A DNA stretch of 64,000 nucleotides from Alviniconcha marisindica (GCA_018857735.1 JABMCL010001097.1:259501-323500); one strand, 5' to 3'. Positions 11,341 through 24,125 are shown, counted from the first letter of the stretch. Numbers and translations: made by a program. Notes: a model not told the origin generated them from the sequence alone.

Positions 11341-11586
11341 ATGGACTCGACCTGCGCCAACATCCACGGCCACCTGGCCAAGGCGTCCAGCGCCCAGGTC
11401 TTCTTCCGGCACCGGGAGGCGTCGGGGCGGGCGTTCGCGGACAGCCTGAGCACGCACGTGATGATGTGGTCGGTGGGCGAGACGGTGGCGGTGCTGGTGG
11501 TGGGGCTGGGGCAGGTCTTCGTGCTCCGCAGCTTCTTCTCCGGCACCGGACCGCGCGCCAGTACCAACGGGAGGGTGTCCACGTGA
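11341..11586 (+). CDS. p24/TMED3/7-like cargo receptor, last coding exon (partial gene)
   Basis: Encodes the C-terminal 81 residues of an emp24/gp25L/p24 protein, a type I membrane cargo receptor of ER-Golgi COPI/COPII vesicles. The exon starts after a strong acceptor (TTGCCTGTTCCAG) and ends at a TGA. It begins MDSTCANIHGHL, matching the coiled-coil region of TMED3/7; a REASGRAFADSL segment and the family's WSVGET turn follow. One hydrophobic membrane span (about residues 46-62) leads to the LRSFF motif that p24 tails use for COPII. The tail after FF (SGTGPRASTNGRVST) lacks the KR/KK pair seen in vertebrate TMED7. The coding part is GC-rich compared with the flanks. GOLD-domain exons were not found between 1 and 11,340 and are probably further upstream. 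The frame is intact and an acceptor is present, so a processed pseudogene is unlikely. Confidence 0.85.
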   Translation: MDSTCANIHGHLAKASSAQVFFRHREASGRAFADSLSTHVMMWSVGETVAVLVVGLGQVFVLRSFFSGTGPRASTNGRVST

Positions 11587-11619
11587 TCCTGGCCCGGCTG
11601 GTATAGTGACTGATAGACC

Positions 11620-12190
11620 CCGCCCCTCCCCTCCCCCCCCCCCCCCACCCCCCCCACCACCTTCCATCTCTAGCTGGTACTGACTGACACCTCTATCTCC
11701 TCTCCCTCCCCCCCACCCCCCCCCCCCCCCCCCGTCAGCTGATATTGACTGATAACTCCCATCACCCCCCCCCCCACCCCCCGTCGCTGATTTGACTGAT
11801 AGACTCCCCCCCCCCCCCCCCCCCCCCTCGTCAGCTGATATGACTATGACTCCCTCACCCCCCCCACCCCCGCCCCCAGCCAAAACTGACAGAACGTCCC
11901 CGCCCCCCCCCCCCCCCCCCCCCCCCCCAGGTAACTGACTGACAGACCCCCCACCGATATTGACACCAGAACGCGCCCCCCGCCGAAACTGACAGAACCA
12001 CCCCACCACCCCACCCCTGCCACAACTGATCGACAAAAGCCCCCCCCCCCCAGCCGATAATGACAGAAAGCCCACCCCCACCCAATACTGACTGACAGAA
12101 CGCCCCGCCCCACAAGCCGATACCGACAGAACCCCCTACCCACCCACCCACCCACCAATACTGACAGACAACACCCACCCCCACCGCCGA
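11620..12190. repeat. Poly-C-rich degenerate repeat tract
   Basis: Runs of 8-22 C alternate with CTGACTGA/TGATATTGACTGA spacers. It begins about 35 bp after the TMED-like stop codon, so it would lie in that gene's 3' UTR or just beyond. The opposite strand is strongly G-run-rich (G-quadruplex-capable). Confidence 0.9.
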
Positions 12191-13975
12191 TGCTGACAGA
12201 CAGGGCGAAGGGAGTTAGAGGGTGGGGAGTGGGGTATGTGACTGACAGAATGAACGGAGTTAGAGGGTGGAGAGTGGGGTGTGTGACTGACAGGAAGTTA
12301 GAGGGCGGAGAGTGGGGTATGTGACTGACAGAATGAACGGAGTTAGAGGGTGGAGAGTGGGGTATGTGACTGACAAAAAGTTAGAGGGCGGAGAGTGGGG
12401 TATGTGACTGACAGAGCGAAGGGAGGTAGAGGCGGAGATGGGTATGACTGAGCAGGGAGTTAGAGGGTGGAGAGTGGGGTACGTGACTGACAGAAAGTTA
12501 GAGGGCGGAGAGTGGGGTATGTGACTGACAGAGCGAAGGGAGTTAGAGGGTGGAGAGTGGGGTACGTGACTGACAGAAAGTTAGAGGGTGGAGAGTGGGG
12601 TATGTGACTGACAGAGCGAAGGGGGAGTTGGAGGGTGGAGAGTGGGGTATGTGACTGACAGAGCGAAGGGAGTTAGAGGGTGGAGAGTGGGGTATGTGAC
12701 TGACAGAGCGAAGGGAGTTAGAGGGTGGAGAGTGGGGTATGTGACTGGCAGGGAGTTAGAGGGCGGAGAGTGGGGTATGTGACTGGACAGGGAGTTAGAG
12801 GGCGGAGAGTGGGGTATGTGACTGACAGGCGAGTTAGAGGGCGGAGAGTGGGGTATGTGACTGACAAGCGAAGGGAGTTAGAGGGCGGAGAGTGGGGTAT
12901 GTGACTGACAGGGAGTTAGAGGGTGGAGAGTGGGGTATGTGACTGACAGAAAGTTAGAGGGCGGAGAGTGGGGTATGTGACTGACAGAGCGAAGGGAGGT
13001 AGAGGGTGGAGAGTGGGGTACGTGACTGACAGAAAGTTAGAGGGCGGAGAGTGGGGTATGTGACTGACAGAGCGAAGGGAGTTAGAGGGTGGAGAGTGGG
13101 GTACGTGACTGACAGAAAGTTAGAGGGTGGAGAGTGGGGTATGTGACTGACAGAGCGAAGGGAGTTGGAGGGTGGAGAGTGGGGTATGTGACTGACAGAG
13201 CGAAGGGAGTTAGAGGGTGGAGAGTGGGGTATGTGACTGACAGAGCGAAGGGAGTTAGAGGGTGGAGAGTGGGGTATGTGACTGACAGGGAGTTAGAGGG
13301 CGGAGAGTGGGGTATGTGACTGACAGGGAGTTAGAGGGCGGAGAGTGGGGTATGTGACTGACAGGGAGTTAGAGGGCGGAGAGTGGGGTATGTGACTGAC
13401 AGAGCGAAGGGAGTTAGAGGGCGGAGAGTGGGGTATGTGACTGACAGGGAGTTAGAGGGTGGAGAGTGGGGTATGTGACTGACAGAAAGTTAGAGGGCGG
13501 AGAGTGGGGTATGTGACTGACAGAGCGAAGGGAGTTAGAGGGTGGAGAGTGGGGTACGTGACTGACAGAAAGTTAGAGGGTGGAGAGTGGGGTATGTGAC
13601 TGACAGAGCGAAGGGAGTTGGAGGGTGGAGAGTGGGGTATGTGACTGACAGAGCGAAGGGAGTTAGAGGGTGGAGAGTGGGGTATTGACTGACAGAGCAA
13701 AGGGAGTTAGAGGGTGGAGAGTGGGGTATGTGACTGACAGGGAGTTAGAGGGCGGAGAGTGGGGTATGTGACTGACAGGGAGTTAGAGGGCGGAGAGTGG
13801 GGTATGTGACTGACAGGGAGTTAGAGGGCGGAGAGTGGGGTATGTGACTGACAGAGCGAAGGGAGTTAGAGGGTGGAGAGTGGGGTATGTGACTGACAGG
13901 GAGTTAGAGGGCGGAGAGTGGGGTATGTGACTGACAGAGCGAACGGAGTTGGAGGGTGGAGAGTGGGGTATGTGC
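12190..13975. repeat. Minisatellite, 38-45 bp units, ~43 copies
   Basis: Core GGAGAGTGGGGTATGTGACT plus GACAG, with either an AGCGAAGGGAGTTAGAGGGT insert or a short GGAGTTAGAGGGC variant. The long and short units alternate in higher-order blocks. Its GTGACTGACAG spacer resembles the CTGACTGA spacers of the preceding C-rich tract. Confidence 0.95.
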
Positions 13976-14640
13976 ATTAGCGCTGGATTCACTGGGGAGG
14001 GGAGGAGGAGGAGAGGGAGGGGGTGGGGAAGGAATATTGGACTTACAGGATATGCATAAATGTTTATGTAGTCTTATAGTGTGTGTGTGTGGGGTGGGGG
14101 GGTTGGGGGGCCTGGAATGGGGTGGGATTGGGATTGGCTGAGAGTATAGGTGTTCATCCTCTCCAATTAGTTTGTGTTGGGGGGTGGGGTGGGGGTAACA
14201 ACAACAATAACAATATACTTTATTTATCCCAGCGGGAAATTAAAGCTGTCGTTCGATCGTACAAAGAAGAACATATCTCAATAATTCTAAGTCATGAAAC
14301 ACCTGCACGTACACATTCTTAGGCATACGCCCCCTTTCTCTCAATCTGCATACACTAATAGTTAACTCAAAATTTCCTGGAACAATGCTTTCTCTGTGTC
14401 AAACCAAAACGTAAAAACTCCCAAATTAAATAAAAATCATTAGGTTCACACATCCACAACCCTCCCTTAGGTATTGTATTGAGCAGGATTCAGGGTGGGG
14501 GGCACGCAGTTTTAAGAGCTTTGACTGCGCACTCATCTATGTGTGATTAAGGGGGGGTAGAATATATAATAATATATATATATATATATATATATATTAT
14601 TATATATATAGATATATATATATACTGAGAATGTATCCCT
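13976..14640. other. Unique stretch with G-rich and (TA)n simple repeats
   Basis: Contains G-runs at 13,990-14,195, an AT-rich unique part with AAATAAAAAT near 14,423 (possible polyadenylation signal for the TMED-like gene), and (TA)n at about 14,565-14,625. No ORF is recognised. Confidence 0.4.
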
Positions 14641-14962
14641 TGCCAGACCAAACAATTGATCCATTGTCCTCTTGGGTTTGTAGACCAAGATATCTATACT
14701 ATGTTATAGACCAGACCAAACAATTGATCCATTATCCTCTTGGGTTTGTAGACCAAGATATCTATACTATGTTATAGACCAAACAATTGATCCATTGTCC
14801 TCTTGGGTTTGTAGACCAAGATATCTATACATGTTATAGACCAGACCAAACAATTTATCCATTATTCTTTGGGGTTGGGTATGTGGACCAGTATATATAC
14901 TTTCTATATTATACTATAGATATCTTGGTCCACATACCCAACCCCAAAGCATAATGGATAAA
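14640..14962. repeat. ~70-bp direct repeats ending in a long palindrome
   Basis: Three to four copies of a unit with CCAAACAATTGATCCATT and TTTGTAGACCAAGATATCTA lead into 37-bp inverted arms at 14,854-14,890 and 14,926-14,962 (one mismatch, 35-nt loop). Possibly remnants of a hairpin MITE. Confidence 0.85.
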
Positions 14963-15059
14963 CTGCTAGGTCTTTAAGATGTCAAGGGATAAATTCTCAG
15001 TTTCATTGAATGGTGAGAGGATTCATGCTTTTCAGTCAGTTTTTGTTGTTGCGTGCAAT

Positions 15060-15250
15060 CTGTGGTGAAGGTAAAGGTGAAACCAACAATTGCTGTCCGT
15101 TGGTGTGTCGACAGCTGCATCGTCCCACTTTACTTATCTCTGTTTGTATTTCCTTTATGCCTATTCTGTCCCAGAGTTTGTGGTGACAGTGCAACGGTCA
15201 TCCACAGTGAGCAACAAATCTTAACCATTGAAGTCATGCCATTTTAGTAG
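15060..15250. other. Short unique segment
   Basis: A 64-residue ORF at 15,053-15,247 (+) has no recognisable family or clear splice context; not called as a gene. Confidence 0.25.
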
Positions 15251-16215
15251 AACACAGAAACGATTCATTGAAATTGTACTAGTTCGGTACACACTGAAAT
15301 GGTTTAATACTTTATTGAAGTCATGCTGTTTGAGTAGACACTGAATGATTCACTGAAGTCATGCTGAATAGACACTAAAATGAATCACTGGAATCATGCT
15401 GCTGCAGTAGATGCTGAAATGATTTCACTGAAGTCATTTTGTCTGAGTACACACTGAAATGATTCACTGAAGTCATGCTGAGTACACGCTGAAATGATTA
15501 ACTGAAGTCATGCTGTCGGAGTACACACTGAAATGAATCACTGAAGTCATGCTGAGTACACGCTGAAATGATTCACTGAAGTAATGTCTGAGTACACACT
15601 GAAATGATTCACTGAAGTCATGCTGTCTGAGTACACACTGAAATGAATCGCTGAAGCCATGCTGTTGCAGTAGATGCTGAAATGATTAACTGAAGTCATG
15701 CTCAGTAGACACTGAAATGAATCACTGAAGTCATTCTGTTAACACTGAAAGGTTTCACTGGTCATTCTGTTTGACACTGAAATGTTTTTTTGAAATGCTT
15801 TGTTCCAGTACACACTGAAGTGATTCACTGAAGTCATTCTGTTCGAGTAGACACTGAAATGATTCACTAAGTCATGCTGAGTAGACACTAAAATGAATCA
15901 CTGAAGTCATGCTGTTATAGTAGATGCTGAAATAAATCACTGGTCTTTCTGAACTAGACGCTGAAATGATTCCCTGAAGTCATTCTGTATGATTAAACGC
16001 TAAAATGATTTGTTGAAGTCCTGCTGTTGCAGCAGACACTGAAATGATTCATTGAAGTCATGTTGTTTTAGTCACTGAACCGAATCATTGAAGTCATATT
16101 GTTTTAGTCATTGAACTCAATCACTGAAGTCATGCCGTTTCAGTAGACAGTGAAATGATTGCTTGAACCCACGCTCTTTCATTAGACGCCTAGATGATTC
16201 ACTGAAGTTAGACTG
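15250..16215. repeat. Diverged minisatellite, ~45 bp unit, ~20 copies
   Basis: Units are built on CACTGAAATGATTCACTGAA plus GTCATGCTGTCTGAGTA with many substitutions and deletions. It is older and less homogeneous than the arrays at 5,030 and 12,190. Confidence 0.9.
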
Positions 16216-17009
16216 TTTCAGTATATTGGTAGTATTGGTGTTTCTGAATGGCACGGACTCATCAGCAGTTTCAGGGTACACGCTCAAGACAGGAGTAAAG
16301 GAATGCATGACTTGTATTTATCGTTAATGTTACAGGTGATTGCTTGTGCATACTTTTTTTCTTTCATTCTTTTTTCTTCTTTTCTTAATATTTATTTTGT
16401 TATGAAATATATGTGTGTGCATGATGTTATGAGACATGTCAGATTGTTGAGAGTACATGTTCAATATATTCCCCGCATAGTTGACAGTATGGGTTTCAGA
16501 GAAGAAAAATGTACCCTGTAATAAAGACAAACATGTTATCTTGAAAGAAAAAACCCCGCTCCCTCTCTTTCATAACCATGTAACCAACTAGACATTTAAA
16601 TTGTAATGAGACAAGTTTATGAACTTTTTGCCTTAAAGACAACAGATAAATTATTATATTTATGAACTTGCTGTCTCAGTACCTGTTAATGTTATTTAGA
16701 ATAGTAATGTGATATTTGAGAATATTCTTAATTTCACTGTTGAAAATGTTATAAAATCATGTTCTGTTATGATGATTGGTTGGTGTCTGTGGTTATATCA
16801 TTATCAACAACAAAAAAGCTCATCGATGTAAGAACACCTATCGACGGACATGAATATTACCATTATGACCGATCTGAAAGGTTACCACCTTCTTCTTTTT
16901 TTTTGGGGGGGGGGGGTTTGGGCAAGGGGGGGGGGGGGGGGAAACTCACTTATTCTACTTGATTACTTTTGTGTGATGCAGCAGACTCCCAGTTGTTTTA
17001 CTGGTGTTC
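16216..17009. other. AT-rich unique DNA, no gene seen
   Basis: Only short ORFs are present. G runs at about 16,903-16,942 are flanked by AT-rich sequence. Nothing is recognised. Confidence 0.3.
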
Positions 17010-17205
17010 TTTCGCACACAAGGCTCTAGTCAAAGTATAGGGAAGACTGAGGCACCTTGGGTAATAGAAACCTATTTGCACAAAAGGCTCTAGTCAAAGT
17101 TATCTATAGGGGAAGACTGGGGCACCCTGGGTCACAGCGACCTATTTGCACAAAAGGCTCTGGTCAAAGTATAAGGAAGACTGGGGCACCCTGGGTCGCA
17201 GCAAT
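17010..17205. repeat. ~72-bp direct repeat, three copies
   Basis: Units share AAGGCTCT(A/G)GTCAAAGT, GGAAGACTG(A/G)GGCACC and CCTATTTGCACAAA. Confidence 0.85.
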
Positions 17206-18569
17206 CAATCAAATCAGTGAATGTTTTATTTGATGTTTGTTCACAGCAAGTCATGCACTCCATAACTCATGGAATCCTATACATCAGAAACAACTTTTAG
17301 GTTTTTTGAAGTCCAGATTTTGTTTTTCAGTAAAAAGTCGTTTTCCGTAGTAATTACAAATGGCAGCAGTTTGAAACACCAAGAGGCAGGTTCCATCCTA
17401 GTTTTTGCACTAGAAGTACATTTAAGGATGTTTAGAACTTTGTAAAAGTATGCAAGGATTATGGATAAAAAAAAATTGGGGGGGGGGGGGGGGGTCAAAG
17501 TGTAGAAAAACCAAGCCAGTAATTGAGGTGTTAGATAATTGAATTTTTTTATGGCCCAAGCAGCCCTGGCCTCCCCTACAGGAACTTTCTCAAATATATT
17601 GCAGCTAGACAAAGAACAGAATGGATAAAACCGGCAACAACTGGAATTGTAATATGTGTGATGGTTGGTATGCGCAGCTTGCTGCCATATATGGCACTGG
17701 TGTTTGCCATTATAAATTTCTCTGTTTCTGTCCATTCTTTGTTTTTAATGTTCCTGTAATCTCATACTCATAAATCAGATGGAATGGTCAATGATACCAG
17801 CATATGCCCTGTATGCTTTTGTTTCGTTTTTGACAAGAGCAACATTAAAGGGACCATTTCTTGGAAAATTTGTTTGGTGTTTGTGTATGTGTTTTGTTTG
17901 ACATTTGTGTTAGGGCCGATTTTGTAGATTTGACCCCAGTGTGGGTTTACAGATGAGAAGAGTTTCGAAATGTGTAATTTGTTTATGATAGCGTGTGTAA
18001 TTTGCTTATGATAGCGTGCCCCCTCATTTTTAGCGCACATTTGGCTGACTTTTCTTCACAAAATGGATCTCACAAATCCAACGTCAATGATCTGTGCTTT
18101 GATCTGGCAGCCAAATAATTGACCGTAATTGCTGTTTCTGCAGTTAGCACTTCTGTACTTGTTTCTTTCACTGGTGTTATTTTTCACCAGAACAGCCACA
18201 GTTTTGGTCGAGGGTGTCCTGGTCAGAAGCAACAGAGAGTAATACTAGCAGGACACATCCACAAAGATGCATCGGCCAATGACAATCAATCAGACACAGA
18301 AAAGGGGAAAAAAGAAAGACCCCCCCCCCCCCCCCCCCCCCCCCCCGTCTTCCAGTATAGCTATTGGATTCAACACCCTTCAAGCTGCTTGAACATGGCT
18401 CTGATCTCCCCGAGGGAGGGGGTGGGGCAGGGAAAACAGTCACATGACATAGCCTACTTTGCCAGTCTGCCAGTTGTCAACCAAGCAAGCTGCTGGCATC
18501 CAGTGCATACTACTGGAGATGTAGATCATGCACACACCATCCCAAGACACCAGATTTCAAAGGATCAGT
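17206..18569. other. Unique DNA with G- and C-homopolymer runs
   Basis: ORFs of up to 152 residues at 17,277-17,735 (-) and 18,119-18,574 (+) run through poly-G/poly-C tracts and show no family motifs or splice context. I do not call genes here. Confidence 0.35.
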
Positions 18570-20985
18570 TTTGACAGGAATTCACAGATCTGTTTAATTA
18601 CCACACACACACACAACAACAACAACAAAGCCCTAGAGAGTACTAGAATGGTTTTGGATCAGTTTTGACAGGAATTCACAGATCTGTTTAATACACACAC
18701 ACACACACACAACAACAAAGCCCTAGAGAGTACTAGAATGGTTTTGGATCAGTTTTGACAGGAATTCACAGATCTGTTTAACTACCACACACACACACAA
18801 CAACAAAGCCCTAGAGAGTACTAGAATGGTTTTGGATCAGTTTTGACAGGAATTCACAGATCTGTTTAACTACCACACACACACACAACAACAAAGCCCT
18901 AGAGAGTACTAGAATGGTTTTGGATCAGTTTTGACAGGAATTCACAGATCTGTTTAACTACCACACACACACACAACAACAAAGCCCTAGAGAGTACTAG
19001 AATGGTTTTGGATCAGTTTTGACAGGAATTCACAGATCTGTTTAATTACCACACACACAACAACAACAACAAAGCCCTAGAGAGTACTAGAATGGTTTTG
19101 GATCAGTTTTGACAGGAATTCACAGATCTGTTTAACTACCACACACACACACAACAACAAAGCCCTAGAGAGTACTAGAATGGTTTTGGATCAGTTTTGA
19201 CAGGAATTCACAGATCTGTTTAACTTACCACACACACAACAACAACAACAAAGCCCTAGAGAGTACTAGAATGGTTTTGGATCAGTTTTGACAGGAATTC
19301 ACAGATCTGTTTAACTACCACACACACACACACAACAACAAGCCCTAGAGAGTACTAGAATGGTTTTGGATCAGTTTTGACAGGAATTCACAGATCTGTT
19401 TAATTACCACACACACAACAACAAACAACAACAAAGCCCTGAAAGTACTAGAATGGTTTTGGATCAGTTTTGACAGGAATTCACAGATCTGTTTAACTAC
19501 CACACACACACACAACAACAAAGCCCTAGAGAGTACTAGAATGGTTTTGGATCAGTTTTGACAGGAATTCACAGATCTGTTTAACTACCACACACACACA
19601 ACAACAAAGCCCTAGAAAGTACTAGAATGGTTTTGGATCAGTTTGACAGGAATTCACAGATCTGTTTAACTACCACACACACACACAACAACAAAGCCCT
19701 AGAGAGTACTAGAATGGTTTTGGATCAGTTTTGACAGGAATTCACAGATCTGTTTAATTACCACACACACACACACAACAACAACAAAGCCCTAGAGAGT
19801 ACTAGAATGGTTTTGGATCAGTTTTGACAGGAATTCACAGATCTGTTTAACTACCACACACACACACAACAACAAAGCCCTAGAGAGTACTAGAATGGTT
19901 TTGGATCAGTTTTGACAGGAATTCACAGATCTGTTTAACTACCACACACACAACAACAACAAAGCCCTAGAAAGTACTAGAATGGTTTTGGATCAGTTTT
20001 GACAGGAATTCACAGATCTGTTTAATTACCACACACACACAACAACAACAACAAAGCCCTAGAGAGTACTAGAATGGTTTTGGATCAGTTTTGACAGGAA
20101 TTCACAGATCTGTTTAATTACCACACACACACACACACAACAAAGCCCTAGAGAGTACTAGAATGGTTTTGGATCAGTTTTGACAGGAATTCACAGATCT
20201 GTTTAATTACCACACACACAACAACAACAACAACAAAGCCCTAGAGAGTACTAGAATGGTTTTGGATCAGTTTTGACAGGAATTCACAGATCTGTTTAAC
20301 TACCACACACACACACAAACAACAAAGCCCTAGAGAGTACTAGAATGGTTTTGATCAGTTTTGACAGGAATTCACAGATCTGTTTAATTACCACACACAC
20401 ACAACAACAACAAAGCCCTAGAGAGTACTAGAATGGTTTTGGATCAGTTTTGACAGGAATTCACAGATCTGTTTAATTACCACACACACACACACAACAA
20501 CAACAAAGCCCTAGAGAGTACTAGAATGGTTTTGGATCAGTTTTGACAGGAATTCACAGATCTGTTTAACTACCACACACACACACAACACAAAGCCCTA
20601 GAAAGTACTAGAATGGTTTTGGATCAGTTTTGACAGGAATTCACAGATCTGTTTAACTAACCACACACACACACAACAACAAAGCCCTAGAAAGTACTAG
20701 AATGGTTTTGGATCAGTTTTGACAGGAATTCACAGATCTGTTTAACTACCACACACACACACAACAACACCAAAGCCCTAGAAAGTACTAGAATGGTTTT
20801 GGATCAGTTTTGACAGGAATTCACAGATCTGTTTAACTACCACACACACACACAACAACAAAGCCCTAGAGAGTACTAGAATGGTTTTGGATCAGTTTTG
20901 ACAGGAATTCACAGATCTGTTTAATTACCACACACACACACACACAACAACAAAGCCCTAGAAAGTACTAGAATGGTTTTGAACA
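18570..20985. repeat. ~86-bp satellite, ~28 copies, with internal (AC)n(AAC)n
   Basis: The unit is TTTGACAGGAATTCACAGAT, CTGTTTAA(C/T)TACC, a variable (AC)n(AAC)n block, then AAAGCCCTAGAGAGTACTAG and AATGGTTTTGGATCAG. The non-microsatellite part is almost invariant, while the AC/AAC block varies in length from unit to unit. Confidence 0.97.
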
Positions 20986-21110
20986 TGATCTGTCTCTTCT
21001 CAAGAATGCCCCCCTGCTGCTCCTCAGTTGATGCAGTCCGTCCACTGACCAAAAAATCTGTCTGCATCCCAAAGTCACATGCATGGCCGCACAAACACGG
21101 TACGATGTGC
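20986..21110. other. Short spacer between satellites
   Basis: Unique sequence; nothing recognised. Confidence 0.3.
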
Positions 21111-22215
21111 TCCAGTGATCACTAACACTGATGCACGTCGTACCACACTGGTGCCACACACACAGAGACAAACGTCAAACCAAAGCCGCAAACGTCAACG
21201 GTAGTGATCAGCATCAGTGATAGTGATCACTGATACATTGTACCCCGCTGGTGCCACACACAGAGACAAACATCAAACCATAGCCACACACAGCCACGCA
21301 AACATCAGTGATAGTGATCACACTGTGGTACACATTGTACCACACACACACACACACAAACATCAAACCAAAGCCACAAAACATGGCCATACAAACATCA
21401 GCAATAGTGATCAACATCAGTGATAGTGATCACAGTGAGGTACACATCATACCACACTGGTGCCACATACAAACATCAAACCAAAGCCACACATACAGCC
21501 ACACAAACATAGTGATCACGGATACACACAGTATCACATAAACATCAAACCAAAGCCACACACAGCCACCAGTGACAGTGACCACTCATGCATCTGTATC
21601 ACACTGGTGCCACACACAGAGACAAACATCAAACCAAAGCCACACACACAGCCATACAAACATCAGTGATCACACTGTGGTACACATTGTACCACACTGG
21701 TGCCACACACAGAGACAAACATCAAACCAAAGCCACACACACAGCCATACAAACATCAGTGATAGTATCACTGATATACATCGTACCACATTGGTGCCAC
21801 ACACACACACAAACATCAAACCAAAGCTGCAAACACGGCCATACACACATCAGCGAGTGACCAACATCAGTGATAATGATCACAGTGTGGTACACATCAC
21901 GCCACACCGATGCCACATACAGAAACAAACATCAAACCAAAGTCACACACACAGCCACACAAACATAAGTGATAGTGATCAGTGTGATACACATTGTACC
22001 ACACAAACATCAAACCAAAGCCACACACAGAGCCACACAAACATCAATGATAGTGATCACTGACACACACCGTATCACACTGGTGCCACACACAGAGACA
22101 AACATCAAACCTAAGCCACACACACAGCCACACAAACATCAGTGGCAATGATCACTGACACACACCATATCACACTGGTGCCACACACACAAACATCAAA
22201 CCAAAGCCACACACA
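21110..22215. repeat. ~80-110 bp satellite with CACACA spacers, ~11 copies
   Basis: Units share CACTGGTGCCACACACAGAG, ACAAACATCAAACCAAAGCC, ACACAAACATCAGTGATAGT and GATCACTG. The GATAGTGATCACTG portion is near-palindromic around GTGATCAC. Thr/His-rich ORFs across it are repeat translations. Confidence 0.93.
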
Positions 22216-22790
22216 TACTAGCATACCTCATAATAAATTTACATGTGGTACATACCACACACCAACATATCAATGTCTTCCACAAACGCAAGCATAAAAT
22301 AATACCAAAGTCACACAATTTTCAAATTTACATCATTTATTTTTCATACTGCGCGATACACGACACTCCCAGTTTGGTACCAGCTGTCAACCCATCCCGC
22401 TAGATCATTCAAAGCAACAAAGTGGTTTGGTCCAACTGGAAAGGGGGAGGGGGGTGGGGGGGTGCACATCTTCACAGTCACACAGCACAGATTGCTGTCA
22501 CAATTCCACATTGTGCTTAGTAGTCAGCAAAGCTGAGCTCAACTGTGACGATGAGTGCATGTGGTGGGCGAGGGTCCAACGTCCTGAAAAGTGGCACGGA
22601 TCTCAACTCTGGACTGCAAAATCTGGACAGGAAAGAGTTCCTGTGCATCTACTACATTAACTAGCTGCAGCATGAAAGGTAAGGCATCACCTTTTGTCAG
22701 GTTGGAAAAGCTGGCACGACACCTTCCTGACCAGATCTAGCGCCTCGCGTCCACATGCACCCATGAACACAGCAACCCCACTTGCTCAGT
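22216..22790. other. Unique stretch, no gene recognised
   Basis: A 77-residue ORF (22,427-22,660, +) shows no family match. The sequence is non-repetitive. Confidence 0.3.
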
Positions 22791-22794
22791 CACA

Positions 22795-23590
22795 ACTTCA
22801 CGGTCAACCCGATCACTGAATCCGTTTACAATGCTAGAGCAATGCCAAGGCTACAGCATAAAGGTGAAGCGTGATGATTCTTAATACAGCATCAAGATGC
22901 TTGGCGATGTACTTCACGGTCAACCCGATCACTGAATCCGTTTACAATGCTAGAGCAATGCCAAGGCTACAGCATAAGGGTGAAGCGTGATGGTTCTTAA
23001 TACAGCATCAAGATGCTTGGCAATGTACTTCACGGTCAACCCGATCACTGAATCCGTTTACAATGCTTGGGCAATGCCAAGGCTACAGCATAAGGGTGAA
23101 GCATGATCCTTAATACAGCATCAAGATGCTTGGCGATGTACTTCACGGTCAACCCGATCACTGAATCCGTTTACAATGCTGGGCAATGCCAAGGCTACAG
23201 CATAAGGGTGAAGCATGATCCTTAAACAGCATCAAGATGCTTGGCAATGTACTTCACGGTCAACCTGATCACTGAATCCGTTTACAATGCTTGGGCAATG
23301 CCAAGGCTACAGCATAAGGGTGAAGCATGATCCTTAATACAGCATCAAGATGCTTGGCAATGTACTTCACGGTCAACCCGATCACTGAATCCGTTTACAA
23401 TGCTTGGGCAATGCCAAGGCTACAGCATAAGGGTGAAGCATGATCCTTAATACAGCATCAAGATGCTTGGCAATGTACTTCACGGTCAACCCGATCACTG
23501 AATCCGTTTACAATGCTTGGGCAATGCCAAGGCTACAGCATAAGGGTGAAGCGTGATGGTTCTTAACACAGCATCAAGACACTGACGATG
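22795..23590. repeat. ~115-bp satellite, ~7 copies
   Basis: Units begin ACTTCACGGTCAACCCGATC and run through ACTGAATCCGTTTACAATGC, CAATGCCAAGGCTACAGCAT and AGCATCAAGATGCTTGGC. Copies differ by a few bases; small deletions mark a 3' sub-group. Confidence 0.95.
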
Positions 23591-23639
23591 TGCTTTTGGC
23601 CACTTCCCCAAATCCCCAAGCCTTTTCTTTATCAAAGTT

Positions 23640-23810
23640 ACATTGCAGGCCTCGCTGCCTGGGCCAAGTGGCCAAAGCTGACCAATAAGCTTGTCCTAGT
23701 TTATGGCTTGACTGGGTCAACAGCCACTGTTAACTGCGAGGTTGCCCTGATCTAACCCTATGCGGTTGTCTGGGCTCAAAGCACCAACCAACAATCAATC
23801 AATCAATATT
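23640..23810 (+). mobile_element. SINE 3'-end-like fragment with (CAAT)n tail
   Basis: Contains GTTGCCCTGATCTAACCCTA, then GCGGTTGTCTGGGCTCAAAG and CACCAACC, followed by (AATC)n. Order and sequence resemble the SINE 3' end at 39,290-39,347, but the tail is AATC rather than TTAC. Confidence 0.55.
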
Positions 23811-23956
23811 CTATTTTACGTCTGTTCACAGCGATATTTGACAAATCCAACTAACAAATTACTGCCAGGAGTCTCGGTCCACGGGATACAGAAAAGTGCT
23901 GCCACCTAGGATATGATGGATGTTTTTACTGCCCTTGGGAGCATCAGTGGGCGCGG

Positions 23957-24125
23957 TGGGACTCTTGGATCCCAGCTGCGACAATAGAAATAAAAAAGGG
24001 GGCTGTACTTCCGTGGCAACCGAAGACTTGGGTGCAGACGGGACTCTTGGATCCCAGCTGCGACAATAGAAATAAAAAAGGGGGCTGTACTTCCGTGGCA
24101 ACCGAAGACTTGGGTGCAGACAGCC
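23957..24125. repeat. Perfect ~84-bp tandem duplication
   Basis: Two consecutive copies run from CGGGACTCTTGGATCCCAGC to ACCGAAGACTTGGGTGCAGA. Confidence 0.9.

Noticed and set aside
11248..12081. 277-residue minus-strand Gly-rich ORF
   Set aside because: Covers the antisense of the TMED-like exon and the poly-C tract. Gly runs are poly-G translation.
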